In this document: one piece after another, positions 35,583 through 44,004 of the stretch
Position numbering within the stretch: the first letter of the stretch is position 1
Layout: each line of letters opens with the position of its first letter
Notes under the pieces: generated by a model
Seen by the model: only the letters and a program-made list of their open reading frames with translations
Told to the model about the DNA's origin: nothing
Database searches by the model: none
Program-made: the position numbers and the translations under genes
Origin: Pelagomonas calceolata
Taxonomy: Eukaryota; Sar; Pelagophyceae; Pelagomonadales; Pelagomonadaceae
Direction: 5' to 3'
NCBI GenBank assembly: GCA_918797485.1
Contig: CAKKNE010000002.1
Location: forward strand, 338,501-402,500
DNA length: 64,000 bases

Positions 35583-36422
35583 TTACCGTCGACTCCCCGC
35601 GAGGAGCGGGTCGTCCGGCGCGAGGAGGTGCGCGTAGGGGACCTCGCCCTCCGCCGCGAGCAGAAAATCCTCGCAGATCGGCGGCCCGAGCTCCTGGTCC
35701 GCCGGGTTGTCGAAGGGCAGCAGCTCTTCCAGAGACGGCTCTTCGACGACCCCGCCGCCCTCGGCCGCGTGGACCCGGGCGTACTCGGCCTGCGCGCGCT
35801 CCTCGAGCCGCCGCAGCATCCGGTCCTGGTCCTCGCTGATATAGGGCTCGCCGGCGCGCCGCAGCACGTCCTCGACGGCGTCGAAATTATCGTCGTCGCC
35901 GCCGAAGGCGTCTTCCGGGAACGGGTCCGGGTTCAATTTCTCGTCCAGCTCGTTCAACTCCTTGATGAGCGCGTCGTTGTCGAAGAGCCTTCCCAAGGGC
36001 TTCTCGATGGGCTCCGTGTCGTCGCGATACTGGCCCCGTCGCAGCGCGGGCGCTTCTTCCTCGATGGCCGGCTCGGCCTTGGCCTCCTCGACGCCCTCGT
36101 CGTCCCGAAAGGAGATTTGTTTCTTGACCGCGGATTTCGCTGGCGTCTGGAACGTGATCTTGCGGCCCGTCTTTTTTTGGGTGGTCGGGTCGATTTCGAG
36201 GCCGCCGCCGTCGGCCTTGCGCACGGTGGCGTTGTTCGCCGCGCCCTTGGTGATGTCGCCGAAGAGCACGCGCTTGGCCGTCGTCTGCGGCTTGAGTTTA
36301 TGGGTGGCGGGCGTCGGCAGCGCCGAGCCGAGCGCCGCCTTGCGCGCAGTTTTTAATCCATCGTGGTGCGGCGTCTTGGCCGGCTTGAGGCTCGCGCCCT
36401 CGTCGAAGATGAGGCTCGACAT
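35583..36422 (-). CDS. securin-like candidate
   Basis: The 279-aa protein starts at ATG 36422 (MSSLIFDEGASLKP). The N-terminal third is basic and disordered with LKTARKAALGS, reminiscent of the TRKALG segment of securin/PTTG1, and RVLFGDITKG. The C-terminal third is acidic and contains EPSLEELLPFDNPADQELGP followed by GEVPYAHLL, resembling the securin stretch with a PF-N-P core and acidic run before the separase-interacting region. Securins inhibit separase until destroyed by the APC/C. No strict KEN box or clear RxxL box is seen. This is an inference from short motifs and composition; an unrelated acidic protein is possible. Confidence 0.4.
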   Translation of the reverse strand: MSSLIFDEGASLKPAKTPHHDGLKTARKAALGSALPTPATHKLKPQTTAKRVLFGDITKGAANNATVRKADGGGLEIDPTTQKKTGRKITFQTPAKSAVKKQISFRDDEGVEEAKAEPAIEEEAPALRRGQYRDDTEPIEKPLGRLFDNDALIKELNELDEKLNPDPFPEDAFGGDDDNFDAVEDVLRRAGEPYISEDQDRMLRRLEERAQAEYARVHAAEGGGVVEEPSLEELLPFDNPADQELGPPICEDFLLAAEGEVPYAHLLAPDDPLLAGSRR

Positions 36423-36874
36423 CGCGTTCTGTCCGAGTTGGCGCTGCGCGGCCCCCTGGCTGTTCGGCGCCCGCAAAAGCGCTGCTAGCGCGACGCGGCA
36501 GCTCTGGTGAGACGTTAGCGGGTTTTAAGGGCTTGGGTTTGCCCGGCAGCGGCTCGTAAACTGGGCAACTAGAATTGCCGCCGCCGATGCTAGCGGCCTG
36601 TAACACACTAGGGTCCTGGCGGCAAGGTCCATATGTCTGCGCAAAGCGGTTTGATTGTTGCTCGACTCGATCGGTCGCCTCCAGAGCCTTGCGCGGGGCC
36701 GAACCCATACGCTTGCGATTTGGCAGTCCCCTCCATATTATGTCTTGTCTGACAAACGCTCGGCCTCCGGCCCCCAGACGCCGGCGCCCAGAGTCTATGT
36801 TATTCCAGGGTCCGTGAGGGTGTCCTGGGCTGCTCCCGTGAACATTGGTCCCCACGAGACAGAGAGGCTCCCTG
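36423..36874. other. divergent upstream region with one GCTAG repeat
   Basis: An inverted copy of the dispersed GCTAG element lies at 36589-36612. The in-frame extensions of both neighbouring genes into this region begin only at TTG codons. No other feature was recognised. Confidence 0.45.
36589..36612 (-). repeat. dispersed GCTAG repeat, copy F
   Basis: GCTAGCGGCCTGTAACACAC then TAG; its reverse complement matches copy B. Confidence 0.6.
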
Positions 36875-38281
36875 ATGACGGCCGAAGCCACCACTTCCCT
36901 CTTCATCACCTACCAAACGCCTGTGGTACTGCAACCCGTGGTCCTGAAGCTCACGCTGCAGCGGCGCACCTGGGAGCAGCGGCCCTGTTCGCACCTCGTC
37001 GACGCGTTCCTCAAGGCCGCGCGGCCGTCCATCCTCAAGGCGGCGGCCTTCTCACAAGGCCGCGCGCCACGCGTGGAGGACGTCGTCGACGCCGATGAGC
37101 TGGTTTTAACGGATGCTGCCGGTGCCACAATCACCGCCGACGCGCCCGTCTCGGAACTGACCAAGGGCGCGGCTGTCGCGCGCGCGGCGCTGCGGCCACG
37201 TCCGAGCGCGCCGTCGACGCCCACGCGAACGCCTCAGAAAAAGAAGAAAGTTTCGTGGTCGCCGGACGTCGTCGAGCGGAGCCGCCCGCCGGCGGTCGGG
37301 CTGGTCTGCACGCTCAAGGACGCCTCGAAGCGCCTGGATAGCTATATAAGGTACCACCAGCGAGTCGGCTTCGCGCGGATCTATCTGTACTTCGACGACG
37401 CGTCGGAGACCGCGGACATCGAGGCGGCTCGCGGCTACGCGGACGTCGAAGTGATCGTCCGCGACGAGGCGTTGGTCGCCGCGTGGGCAAACTTGCCCGG
37501 CTGGGCGGCCCTGAAAGATTATGTGCAAGACGACGTCCAGGTGCGGCAGATGCTCAACGCGCTGCACTGCCTCCGGCGGGCGGAGGCGCGCGACAGGCTC
37601 CAGTGGCTCGTGCACGTCGACTCGGACGAACTGTTCGACCCCGGCGCGCGGTCGATCCACGACCACTTCCGCTACCTGGAGGCGTCGCGCTTCGACTGGT
37701 TCTGCTACCACAACTTCGAGGCCGTGCCCGAAGTCGCCTATCAGACCGAGGTTGATCCGTTCCTCACGGTGTCGCTCTTCAAGCGGGCCGCGTGCCTCGT
37801 GCCGGACGCGGCCAAGGCCGTCTCCGAAACGTGGCGCGCGCGGAACTTTGGCATCGACCCGTTCCTCTTCTACGCCAACGGCAAAACGTCAGTGAGGTGC
37901 GGCGTCGGCGCGTGCCCCGTCTCCGTCCACGCGTGGGGCCGCAAGGATCCACTCCGCGGCGGCACGAACGATCCGAGGCACAAAGCGCTGGCCCTCGACG
38001 CGTCGGTGGCGTGCCGCGTGCTCCACTACGCGTGCTGCTCCTTCGCCCAGCTCCGCCGGAAATACGAGACGCTCGGCGCGTTCCCGAACTCGTGCGTCGC
38101 CGGGACGGTCCACCACGAGCCGGACACGTTCCACTGCAAGTGCCGCGACGCGTTCCTCACCGGGGGCCCGCCGGCGCTCGCGGCGCTGTTCGAGCGCTGC
38201 GTCGTCCTCGACGACGTGCGCGAGGCGCGGCGGGGGATCGAGGCGGGCGTGCTCGAGCGCGTGCGCATCGCCAAGTTTTAA
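36875..38281 (+). CDS. GT92/Glyco_tranf_2_4-like glycosyltransferase with N-terminal extra domain
   Basis: The 468-aa protein starts at ATG 36875. Residues 1-110 look like a small alpha/beta domain (HLVDAFLKAARPSI ... ADELVLTDAAGATITADAPV) with a pattern similar to ubiquitin-like folds. A basic Pro/Lys linker (TRTPQKKKKVSWSP) follows. From ~137 comes the transferase: LVCTLKDASKRLDSYIRYHQ, FARIYLYFDDASE, WLVHVDSDELFDP (D-x-D), CYHNFEAVPE and LHYACCSFAQLRRKYE. No signal peptide or membrane anchor is present, unusual for a Golgi-type transferase. Substrate unknown. Confidence 0.78.
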   Translation: MTAEATTSLFITYQTPVVLQPVVLKLTLQRRTWEQRPCSHLVDAFLKAARPSILKAAAFSQGRAPRVEDVVDADELVLTDAAGATITADAPVSELTKGAAVARAALRPRPSAPSTPTRTPQKKKKVSWSPDVVERSRPPAVGLVCTLKDASKRLDSYIRYHQRVGFARIYLYFDDASETADIEAARGYADVEVIVRDEALVAAWANLPGWAALKDYVQDDVQVRQMLNALHCLRRAEARDRLQWLVHVDSDELFDPGARSIHDHFRYLEASRFDWFCYHNFEAVPEVAYQTEVDPFLTVSLFKRAACLVPDAAKAVSETWRARNFGIDPFLFYANGKTSVRCGVGACPVSVHAWGRKDPLRGGTNDPRHKALALDASVACRVLHYACCSFAQLRRKYETLGAFPNSCVAGTVHHEPDTFHCKCRDAFLTGGPPALAALFERCVVLDDVREARRGIEAGVLERVRIAKF

Positions 38282-38369
38282 GTATGCGACTCGCGTAGCT
38301 GTTCCCCGGTACCGGGCGATTCAGACAACATAAGTTAGAGACGCGATCGATTGCGGCGAGGGCCTCCAC

Positions 38370-39713
38370 TCACGAGAGGAAGTCGGACCACGGCTCGCCG
38401 TCGTGCACGTCCTCGCGCATCCACATCGTCACGATCTGCTTGACGCCCTCTCTCAATAAACAGCCCGTGTGCAGCGTGTTCCCGTCGTCCATGTACCCGT
38501 CGCTTTGCTTGTAGGTGAACAATACAGCGCTATCATCTTGAGGCTGGACCTTGAGCCTAGCTTTCGGGAAGACGGTCGCGCCGCCGACCTCGGGCGCCCG
38601 GCAGTAGTGGATCAGCGTCGCGACGCGCCCACCGCGCGCGTAGGGCGTCCTATGACACACGCCGTCGCAGTGCGGCCGGTACTCGCCGCCGTGCGCGTAC
38701 TGGATGAAGTTCAGCGGCTCCTGGAACGGGCCCGGCGTCACGTCGTACGACCGCAGGTTCTCCGCGAGTTTGAACGCCCGTTTGATGAGGTGGTTCGTGA
38801 TCGACGTCTCATTACTCCGAGACCATTCTAGATTTGCGGAGATGGCGCGCCTATCGGCAATGACGTTCCGCTCCCCGAAGACCTGCGCGTCCGCCAGGCC
38901 TATGCGCAGCGCGCGGCCCTCCATGTCCGCGCAGTCGCCGGGCTTCGTCCAGTTCGGCAGGTAGGCTATCAAAGGCTCCTCCCTCAGAATCTCGACCTGC
39001 AGGTCGCGCCCGTCGAGCTCATCTCTATATTCTGCGACGCGCACGGGCTCCGAGGGCGGCGTCTTCTCCGCACATAACGCCGTGTGGAGCTCCTCTTTGA
39101 AGTCGTGCTTCTTCTGGTCGTAGAACTCGATGACGCTCCGATACAGGAGCTCGCCGTCGCCCGACGTCCAGTCGTAGTGCTCGCCCCTCCTTACGGACCA
39201 GATGCGCGTCGCGCCCGGCGCCACGTCCACGGTCCGCGACGCGTTCTTCGTGTCCGTCAGCCGCATCGCGTACGCCGCGCGGTTCGTGAAGTGGGCCTCG
39301 AACGGGTCGTCGCGCTCCTGCTCGCGCTTCCGCGCGTGCGCGTCGAGGACGCGCGGCTTTTCCCCGAAGACGTGGCGCTCCATGCCGCGCGCCGCGTGGA
39401 CGGTGCCCTCGAGCTCGTCGGTCGTGCACGTCTCCGACTGCGCCGGCGGCCGCCAGCCGAAGGCGTGGCCCTCGTACGTGTTCACATTGAACTCGCCGCC
39501 GGGCTCCACCGTGCCCATGAGGCTCGGCTCGGCGCCCGAGCCGATCCAGTAAAGCTCGCGCGGCTCCGCGTAGGGGTTCTCGAAGATGAGGGCGAAGGGC
39601 TCGTTTTTTTTCGCTTCGTATACGAGGCGCGACCGCTTGTAGGCCGCGTCCGTGTCTGACTCCTTGCTTGCCGCGAGCGCTGCTGCGGTGATTACGAGCG
39701 CGCAGCGCATCAT
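38370..39713 (-). CDS. secretory prolyl 4-hydroxylase (2OG-Fe(II) oxygenase) with beta-domain repeats
   Basis: The 447-aa protein starts at ATG 39713 with a signal peptide (MMRCALVITAAALAASKES). The C-terminal catalytic domain has FIQYAHGGEYRPHCDGV with His348-x-Asp350, the distal His415 in HTGCLLREGVKQIVTMW and the 2OG-binding Lys after it. N-terminal modules ELYWIGSGAEPSLM...VNTYEGHAFGWR and THIW-type SVRRGEHYDW look like two VHL-like beta repeats. P4H enzymes hydroxylate prolines in wall or collagen-like proteins in the ER. Upstream sequence has only a GTG start, so the ATG was chosen. Confidence 0.87.
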   Translation of the reverse strand: MMRCALVITAAALAASKESDTDAAYKRSRLVYEAKKNEPFALIFENPYAEPRELYWIGSGAEPSLMGTVEPGGEFNVNTYEGHAFGWRPPAQSETCTTDELEGTVHAARGMERHVFGEKPRVLDAHARKREQERDDPFEAHFTNRAAYAMRLTDTKNASRTVDVAPGATRIWSVRRGEHYDWTSGDGELLYRSVIEFYDQKKHDFKEELHTALCAEKTPPSEPVRVAEYRDELDGRDLQVEILREEPLIAYLPNWTKPGDCADMEGRALRIGLADAQVFGERNVIADRRAISANLEWSRSNETSITNHLIKRAFKLAENLRSYDVTPGPFQEPLNFIQYAHGGEYRPHCDGVCHRTPYARGGRVATLIHYCRAPEVGGATVFPKARLKVQPQDDSAVLFTYKQSDGYMDDGNTLHTGCLLREGVKQIVTMWMREDVHDGEPWSDFLS

Positions 39714-40263
39714 CTTTCCAGCTGTTTCCAATGGTGTTCCAATGGTGTTCCAGGCCGAGTTGGCTGCCAGCGCTTTCACTATGAGTTTTGCTAAGTTTTT
39801 TGCCCTAGCAAGCTACAGGACAGCGCTTCGGAGCTGTGCAACGCCAATGCGCCTCGCAGCTTTAGGCTGAGCAGCATGCAAAGCTGGAGCTTGTTGGCAT
39901 AATTTTATTTTTTGGGGCTTGAGGCACGGGTTTTTTCGCGACCAAGCACCGATAAGATAGCGGTTTGGGCTGCCTTCTGTGGGCAATCGACCCCTGCACG
40001 ACGTCTGCGCCTTCGGCGCGAAATGGCATCGGAAATTATCGGTGCTAGCTGTGGCTGTGCGGCGCCGGTTGTTTGGGCCCAGCCAAAGCGAATTGCTGCG
40101 TGGGAAATACATTTGGCATCTATTTTTCGATTGTAGTTTCAGATCCCGGCCCGCTGCTGCTCCCTGAAGCTGTACTCAGCTACTCAGCTGGCAGCTTTTT
40201 TCAGGCAGCTATTCAGCTATTTTGCTGCACCTCTCGTCGCAGCGATAACAACGCATCGCAGCG
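39714..40263. other. 550-base divergent upstream region, no gene seen
   Basis: The region contains AATGGTGTTCC twice in tandem (39730-39751) and CAGCTATTCAGCTA-type duplications near 40185-40220. No ORF with coding bias or RNA gene was recognised. Confidence 0.35.
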
Positions 40264-41531
40264 ATGGCGCTGGACGCGCCGCTCGCGGCGCTCGAGCGCC
40301 ACTGCGGCCTGGCCCGGGGCCACGGCCGGTTCTTCCTCAACGCGGGCGCGTTCATTGGGTTGATGGTCATAAGCAACGCGCTCGAGGAGGAGTTATATAC
40401 AAATTTACCAGGCTTCGACTATTTCAAGGCCGTCGCGTGCCTCGAGCTAGCCACGTTCGCCGCGGCGGCGCTGCTAGCCGAAAGGCGGTCGGGCCTCAAA
40501 ACGCCGCGCAAGGCGCCGCTCGCGTTCTACGCGGTACTGGGCGCGTCGATGGCGCTCTCGCAGACCCTGGGCAAGCTCGCGAACAAGTACGTCAACTTTA
40601 CCGTGTCGACGATCTTCAAGTGCTCGAAGGCGTTGCCGACGATGGCCCTGATGGTCCTCTGCGGCAAGCGGTATACGCTGGCGAACGTCGCGGCGGCGCT
40701 GACGATGGCGCTGTCGGCGTTCTGCTTCGCCGTCGGCGCGCGCCAGGCCGACGCCGACTTCAACTTCCTGGGCGTGCTGCTGAACGGGCTGTACCTCTTA
40801 TTTCAGGCGCTGCAGGTCGCGCTGCAGGACAGCGCGCTGCGGGCCCCTGTGTGGAAATCAAGAGTGTGTCGGGGGCACCCGATAATTCTTCACCAAGTCA
40901 TTTCTCGGCGACGACGCGGCAGTGCTGGCAGCCCGTCGACCGGTGAGGAACCAGCATCGCCACGCCATCGATCAGGCGTCACATCGATGGCGTGGCCGAC
41001 GCGAAGATTCAGCATGAACGCGCCGTGAAATTTTGATGTCCACACAGGCGGGACCACGGCGCCTCGATCGACGAGACGATGCTCTACGCGAACGCGATCG
41101 GCCTCGCCGCCCTGGGGTGCTGGGCCCTGGGCGACGGCGAACTGATCGCGGCCATAAGCTTCTTCGCGGCGCGGCCGAACGCTGTCCTGTTACTTGCGGC
41201 GCGGAACGGGACGTTTTACTTCGCCGTGCGCTACTACACGGCCGTGGTCAAGGACGCGGGCGGCGTCGCCGCGGTGACGGTGGGCATTGTCCGGAAGATC
41301 CTCACGGTCATCTGCTCGCTCCTCCTCTTCTCGAAGCCGTGGGCCAACATCTACGGCGTCGGCGGCCTGCTCTTCGCGGCCGCGCTGGCCCAGGAAAGTC
41401 GGAACGCGCGCACGCGGGAGAAGCTCCAGCACTCGCGGTCGTCGAGCGACCTCGCCGACGACGAGGAGAGCCCGCCGCCGCCGGCAGCCTCGCCCGCCCG
41501 TCGATCGCCGCGGATCGATGTATCAAAATAA
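40264..41531 (+). CDS. SLC35B/UAA-family PAPS or nucleotide-sugar transporter, two exons
   Basis: Exons 40264-40850 and 41048-41531 give 356 aa with about ten hydrophobic helices. FLNAGAFIGLMVISNALEEEL at the start, and KYVNFTVSTIFKCSKALPTMA in the middle, match the SLC35B2/B3 group that carries PAPS (sulfate donor) into the Golgi; other UAA members carry UDP-sugars. The final helices (VGIVRKILTVICSLLLF, FSKPWANIYGVGGLLF) have the family's R-K-x-x-T motif. The tail is hydrophilic. An introner interrupts helix 7-8 at phase 2 and joins APV to RDHGASID. The sulfotransferase-like gene next to it may use the transported donor. Confidence 0.87.
40851..41047 (+). mobile_element. full-length introner element (reverse copy) acting as intron
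   Basis: The 197-base phase-2 intron starts GTGGAAATCAAG and ends TTTTGATGTCCACACAG. It has target duplications GCGGGCCC (40839-40846) and GCGGGACC (41048-41055), 7 of 8 matching. The internal 13-bp arms CCACGCCATCGAT (40960-40972) and ATCGATGGCGTGG (40983-40995) form a hairpin. Its reverse complement aligns with 30998-31196, so the element is inserted in the opposite orientation but is still spliced. Confidence 0.92.
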
Positions 41532-41611
41532 CTTGAATGTGTTGTAAGTCGTGCTAGTCCGCCGGCGGAGGATCGATGTATCAAAATAATAATGTGTTGT
41601 AAGTCGTGCTA
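41512..41611. repeat. direct duplication spanning two convergent stop codons
   Basis: GGATCGATGTATCAAAATAA plus a following TGTGTTGTAAGTCGTGCTA occurs at 41512-41556 and again at 41570-41611. The first copy holds the TAA of the transporter gene; the second supplies the TAG (minus strand) of the sulfotransferase-like gene. Confidence 0.75.
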
Positions 41612-42961
41612 TCGGTCCCCGCCGCGGAGGTGCTGGAAGAGGCCGCCCGCCGGCGGCGAGGGGGACGCCGCCGACGGCTCGTCGCCGCCGGGCGCAGAGG
41701 GCTCGAGTTCGAGCGCCGGAGCGTCGTCCCCACTCTCGGGTCCCAGCGCCCCGGCCCCCGGCGTGACGGCGTGCTGCGCCCACGAGCCCGGCGACGCGCG
41801 GTCGTAGGCGTAGCCGAGCGCCTCCTCGACGTTTTCGTAGTCGAGGCGGTCCACGAGCGTGGCCCAGTCGGCGACGCTCCAGGAGTGGTTCGCCGGCGGC
41901 TTGAAGTGCGCGCCCGAGCCCGCGCCGCCGAACTTGGCGTAGGCCTTGACGCGCTGGAAGTCGTCGCGGGCGTTGCAGGCGTAGCCCAGCGCCTTCAGCC
42001 GCCGGAAGAGGAACTCGGGGTCCTGCGTCAGGTCCTCGTAGCGCGCGCCGAGCACGTTGCGGTGGCTGCGCCCGAAGCGCAGGTACTGCGCGTACTTGCG
42101 CGTCCGCAGCTCGAGCACCTGCGCGGACGCCGACCGGTGAGGAACCTGTCGCCCCCCACGCCGTCGAGCAGACCCGCGGAGAGCCGTACTCGGTCCCCTC
42201 GACGCCGTCGAGCAGACCCGAGGAGAACCGGCGGAAAAAAGTTGAGTGGCCGCGCGGGCACAAACATGCGCGTAGGTCACGCCGCGTTCCACGAACCGCG
42301 TCGAGAGGAACGCCTGGAGTCCCGCGCCGCGCCCGAGCCGGTCGATGGCCCCCGAGTACGCCGTCTTGCGCATCTTCACGGCCCACGGCGCCGCGCACCG
42401 GAAGACGACCACCACGGCGTCGCGCGACGCGGCGGCGAAGGACTCGGGCAAGAAGTCGTGCTTCCAGCCGTAGAGCCCGTCCGCGTCGAGCTTCGGCGAC
42501 CAGTAGTGCCTCTCGCGGCAGTTCTCGTTCGTCATCACGCGGACCCAGCCCGTGCCGCAGTGCCGCTCGCCCCGGATCGAGATGGCCGCGCCGTACAGCT
42601 CGCCGTGGTCCGCGCCGCGCTTGTACTGCTCGAAGGTCTTGGCGCCGTGGTGCCGGACGAAGGTCGCGTCGTAGCGCGCGCTCCGCTGCGCCTCCGCCTC
42701 CTTCGTCGCGCGCGCGAGCGTCTCGGGGTCCACGTCGGCGCGGTGCCGGCAGTCCAGGCCCCGCCGGTAGCTGTCGCCGTCGCCGCAGTAGCCCGCGTGC
42801 GAGCACCAGTGCACGCAGCCGACGCCCCGCACCGTCCGCGTGCCGCCGTCGACGAGCGCGCCGTCCTTGCAGCGGCTGCACATCGAGCCGCGGTGGTCTC
42901 GCGCCGCCGACGCCGCGCGCAGCGCCGACGCCGCACAGACAACGATCAGAGGTCGCAGCAT
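41609..42961 (-). CDS. secreted sulfotransferase-like protein, two exons
   Basis: Exons 42961-42266 and 42118-41609 give 401 aa with a signal peptide (MLRPLIVVCAASALRAASA). A Cys-rich N-terminal segment (SMCSRCKDGAL, CVHWCSHAGYCGDG) precedes a sulfotransferase-type core: SIRGERHCGTGWVRVMTNENC is the PAPS 5'-phosphate loop region, VVVFRCAAPWAVKM the 3'-phosphate-type strand, and ARYEDLTQDPEFLFRRL the conserved YEDL helix. Likely lumenal (Golgi) sulfation of glycans, a role that would fit the neighbouring PAPS-type transporter. The frame is also open through the intron 42119-42265. Confidence 0.7.
   Translation of the reverse strand: MLRPLIVVCAASALRAASAARDHRGSMCSRCKDGALVDGGTRTVRGVGCVHWCSHAGYCGDGDSYRRGLDCRHRADVDPETLARATKEAEAQRSARYDATFVRHHGAKTFEQYKRGADHGELYGAAISIRGERHCGTGWVRVMTNENCRERHYWSPKLDADGLYGWKHDFLPESFAAASRDAVVVVFRCAAPWAVKMRKTAYSGAIDRLGRGAGLQAFLSTRFVERGVTYAHVCARAATQLFSAGSPRVCSTASRGPSTALRGSARRRGGRQVPHRSASAQVLELRTRKYAQYLRFGRSHRNVLGARYEDLTQDPEFLFRRLKALGYACNARDDFQRVKAYAKFGGAGSGAHFKPPANHSWSVADWATLVDRLDYENVEEALGYAYDRASPGSWAQHAVTPGAGALGPESGDDAPALELEPSAPGGDEPSAASPSPPAGGLFQHLRGGDR
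42119..42265 (-). mobile_element. in-frame intron carrying introner core sequence
   Basis: The 147-base intron (49 codons, no stop) begins GTTTGTGC and ends CGCGCAG. It shares CGACCGGTGAGGAACC and a following CCACGCC(A/G)TCGA arm with the introner at 40851-41047. Within it a ~40-bp unit with CGTCGAGCAGACCC is tandemly duplicated. The usual terminal repeats are lost. Removing it joins VTYAH to VLELRTRKY, a natural core sequence. Confidence 0.6.
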
Positions 42962-43347
42962 GCTTATTTATCGCGGTTTTCTGTATGCCAACGCGATCGC
43001 TGGCACCAATGCGTTCATATTTAGATCAATGCGACGTCGTCGCTTGCTAATCGAGGCTGCTATTCACGTTTTTGCGCCGCAAAAAACCGTGTAAAACCCG
43101 CAACCGAAACCGGTATGCAAATTTCATATCAGATCCATAATATAGGTCGGCCAGGCTCTCTCTCTTGACTCTTGCAACGCGCGCATGTTATAGGTCGCCC
43201 CGAGGCTGTGACACAGTGTCATCGCAATTTGTGCCTCGTCGCATCGCTGCAAGCTGCATCAAAAAGTCATTGAGCAGCTTAATCTGGCGACCATCACTGA
43301 TCGACTCGGATAAAACGAGCAGCAACGCCCGTAACTAAGGCAAAGCC
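42962..43347. other. divergent upstream region, no gene seen
   Basis: The 386-base region contains two TATAGGTCG strings (43141, 43189) and CTCTCTCTCTTGACTCTTG pyrimidine tracts. No coding frame or RNA was recognised. Confidence 0.35.
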
Positions 43348-44004
43348 ATGTCACGCAGCATTGCTCTCATCCTTGCCCTTGCCACTGGCGCGGCAGCGCT
43401 GCGGCCGCAGTGCCGCACCAGCCTCGCGCCGCGCCGCGATTTCTTGGGCGCCGCCGCCGCAGCGGCAACAACTCTGCTGCCGCAAGCGGCGCACGCGACG
43501 GGCAAGGCGACGCAGAAGACGCTGTTCCTGCGCTACGAGAAGCGGATCGCAGGGCTCGGCAGCTATTTCGATGAACTTGAGTCAGCTATTTCCAACGCCG
43601 ACTGGGCGGCCGTCGCGACCGCGTGCGAGGCCGACACATCAAAAAAGGGCAAGATCGGGCCGGTCTACTCGGGGCTGACCGCGATGGAGCTCTGGGCGAA
43701 CACGTACTCCGACCGCAAACAGTCGGTGAAGACTCAACGGATGCTCGCGGAGGCCGAGATCGTCGAGAAGACCCGCGAGTACGTCGCGGGCGTCGCGTGC
43801 AAGGGGACGGGTGAGTGCCTCAAGGCCGAGGGCGGCTTCTTCGGCCTCGGCGCGAAACCGGCGCCGAAGCCCTCGGATGGTGAACTGAAATCGGCCGCGC
43901 TCGGCGCGGTGAAACAGGCCCGCGGCGCGTTCAACCGCTTCGTCGCCCTGAACAACGAGGCGCTGCCCTTGGACATCAACGGGCTCGTGGCGATCGCGGA
44001 GTAG
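43348..44004 (+). CDS. thylakoid-lumen helical protein with tripartite leader
   Basis: The 218-aa protein starts MSRSIALILALATGAAALRPQ, a signal peptide with the plastid-import junction, then a basic stretch (RTSLAPRRDFLGAAAAAA) with a twin-arginine plus hydrophobic segment ending QAAHA, the Tat signal for lumen import. The mature ~165 residues form four likely helices (KRIAGLGSYFDELESAISNADWAAVA, ALGAVKQARGAFNRFVALNN). This layout resembles PsbQ-like or Psb31-type lumenal extrinsic photosystem II proteins, but the family is not certain. Confidence 0.75.
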   Translation: MSRSIALILALATGAAALRPQCRTSLAPRRDFLGAAAAAATTLLPQAAHATGKATQKTLFLRYEKRIAGLGSYFDELESAISNADWAAVATACEADTSKKGKIGPVYSGLTAMELWANTYSDRKQSVKTQRMLAEAEIVEKTREYVAGVACKGTGECLKAEGGFFGLGAKPAPKPSDGELKSAALGAVKQARGAFNRFVALNNEALPLDINGLVAIAE

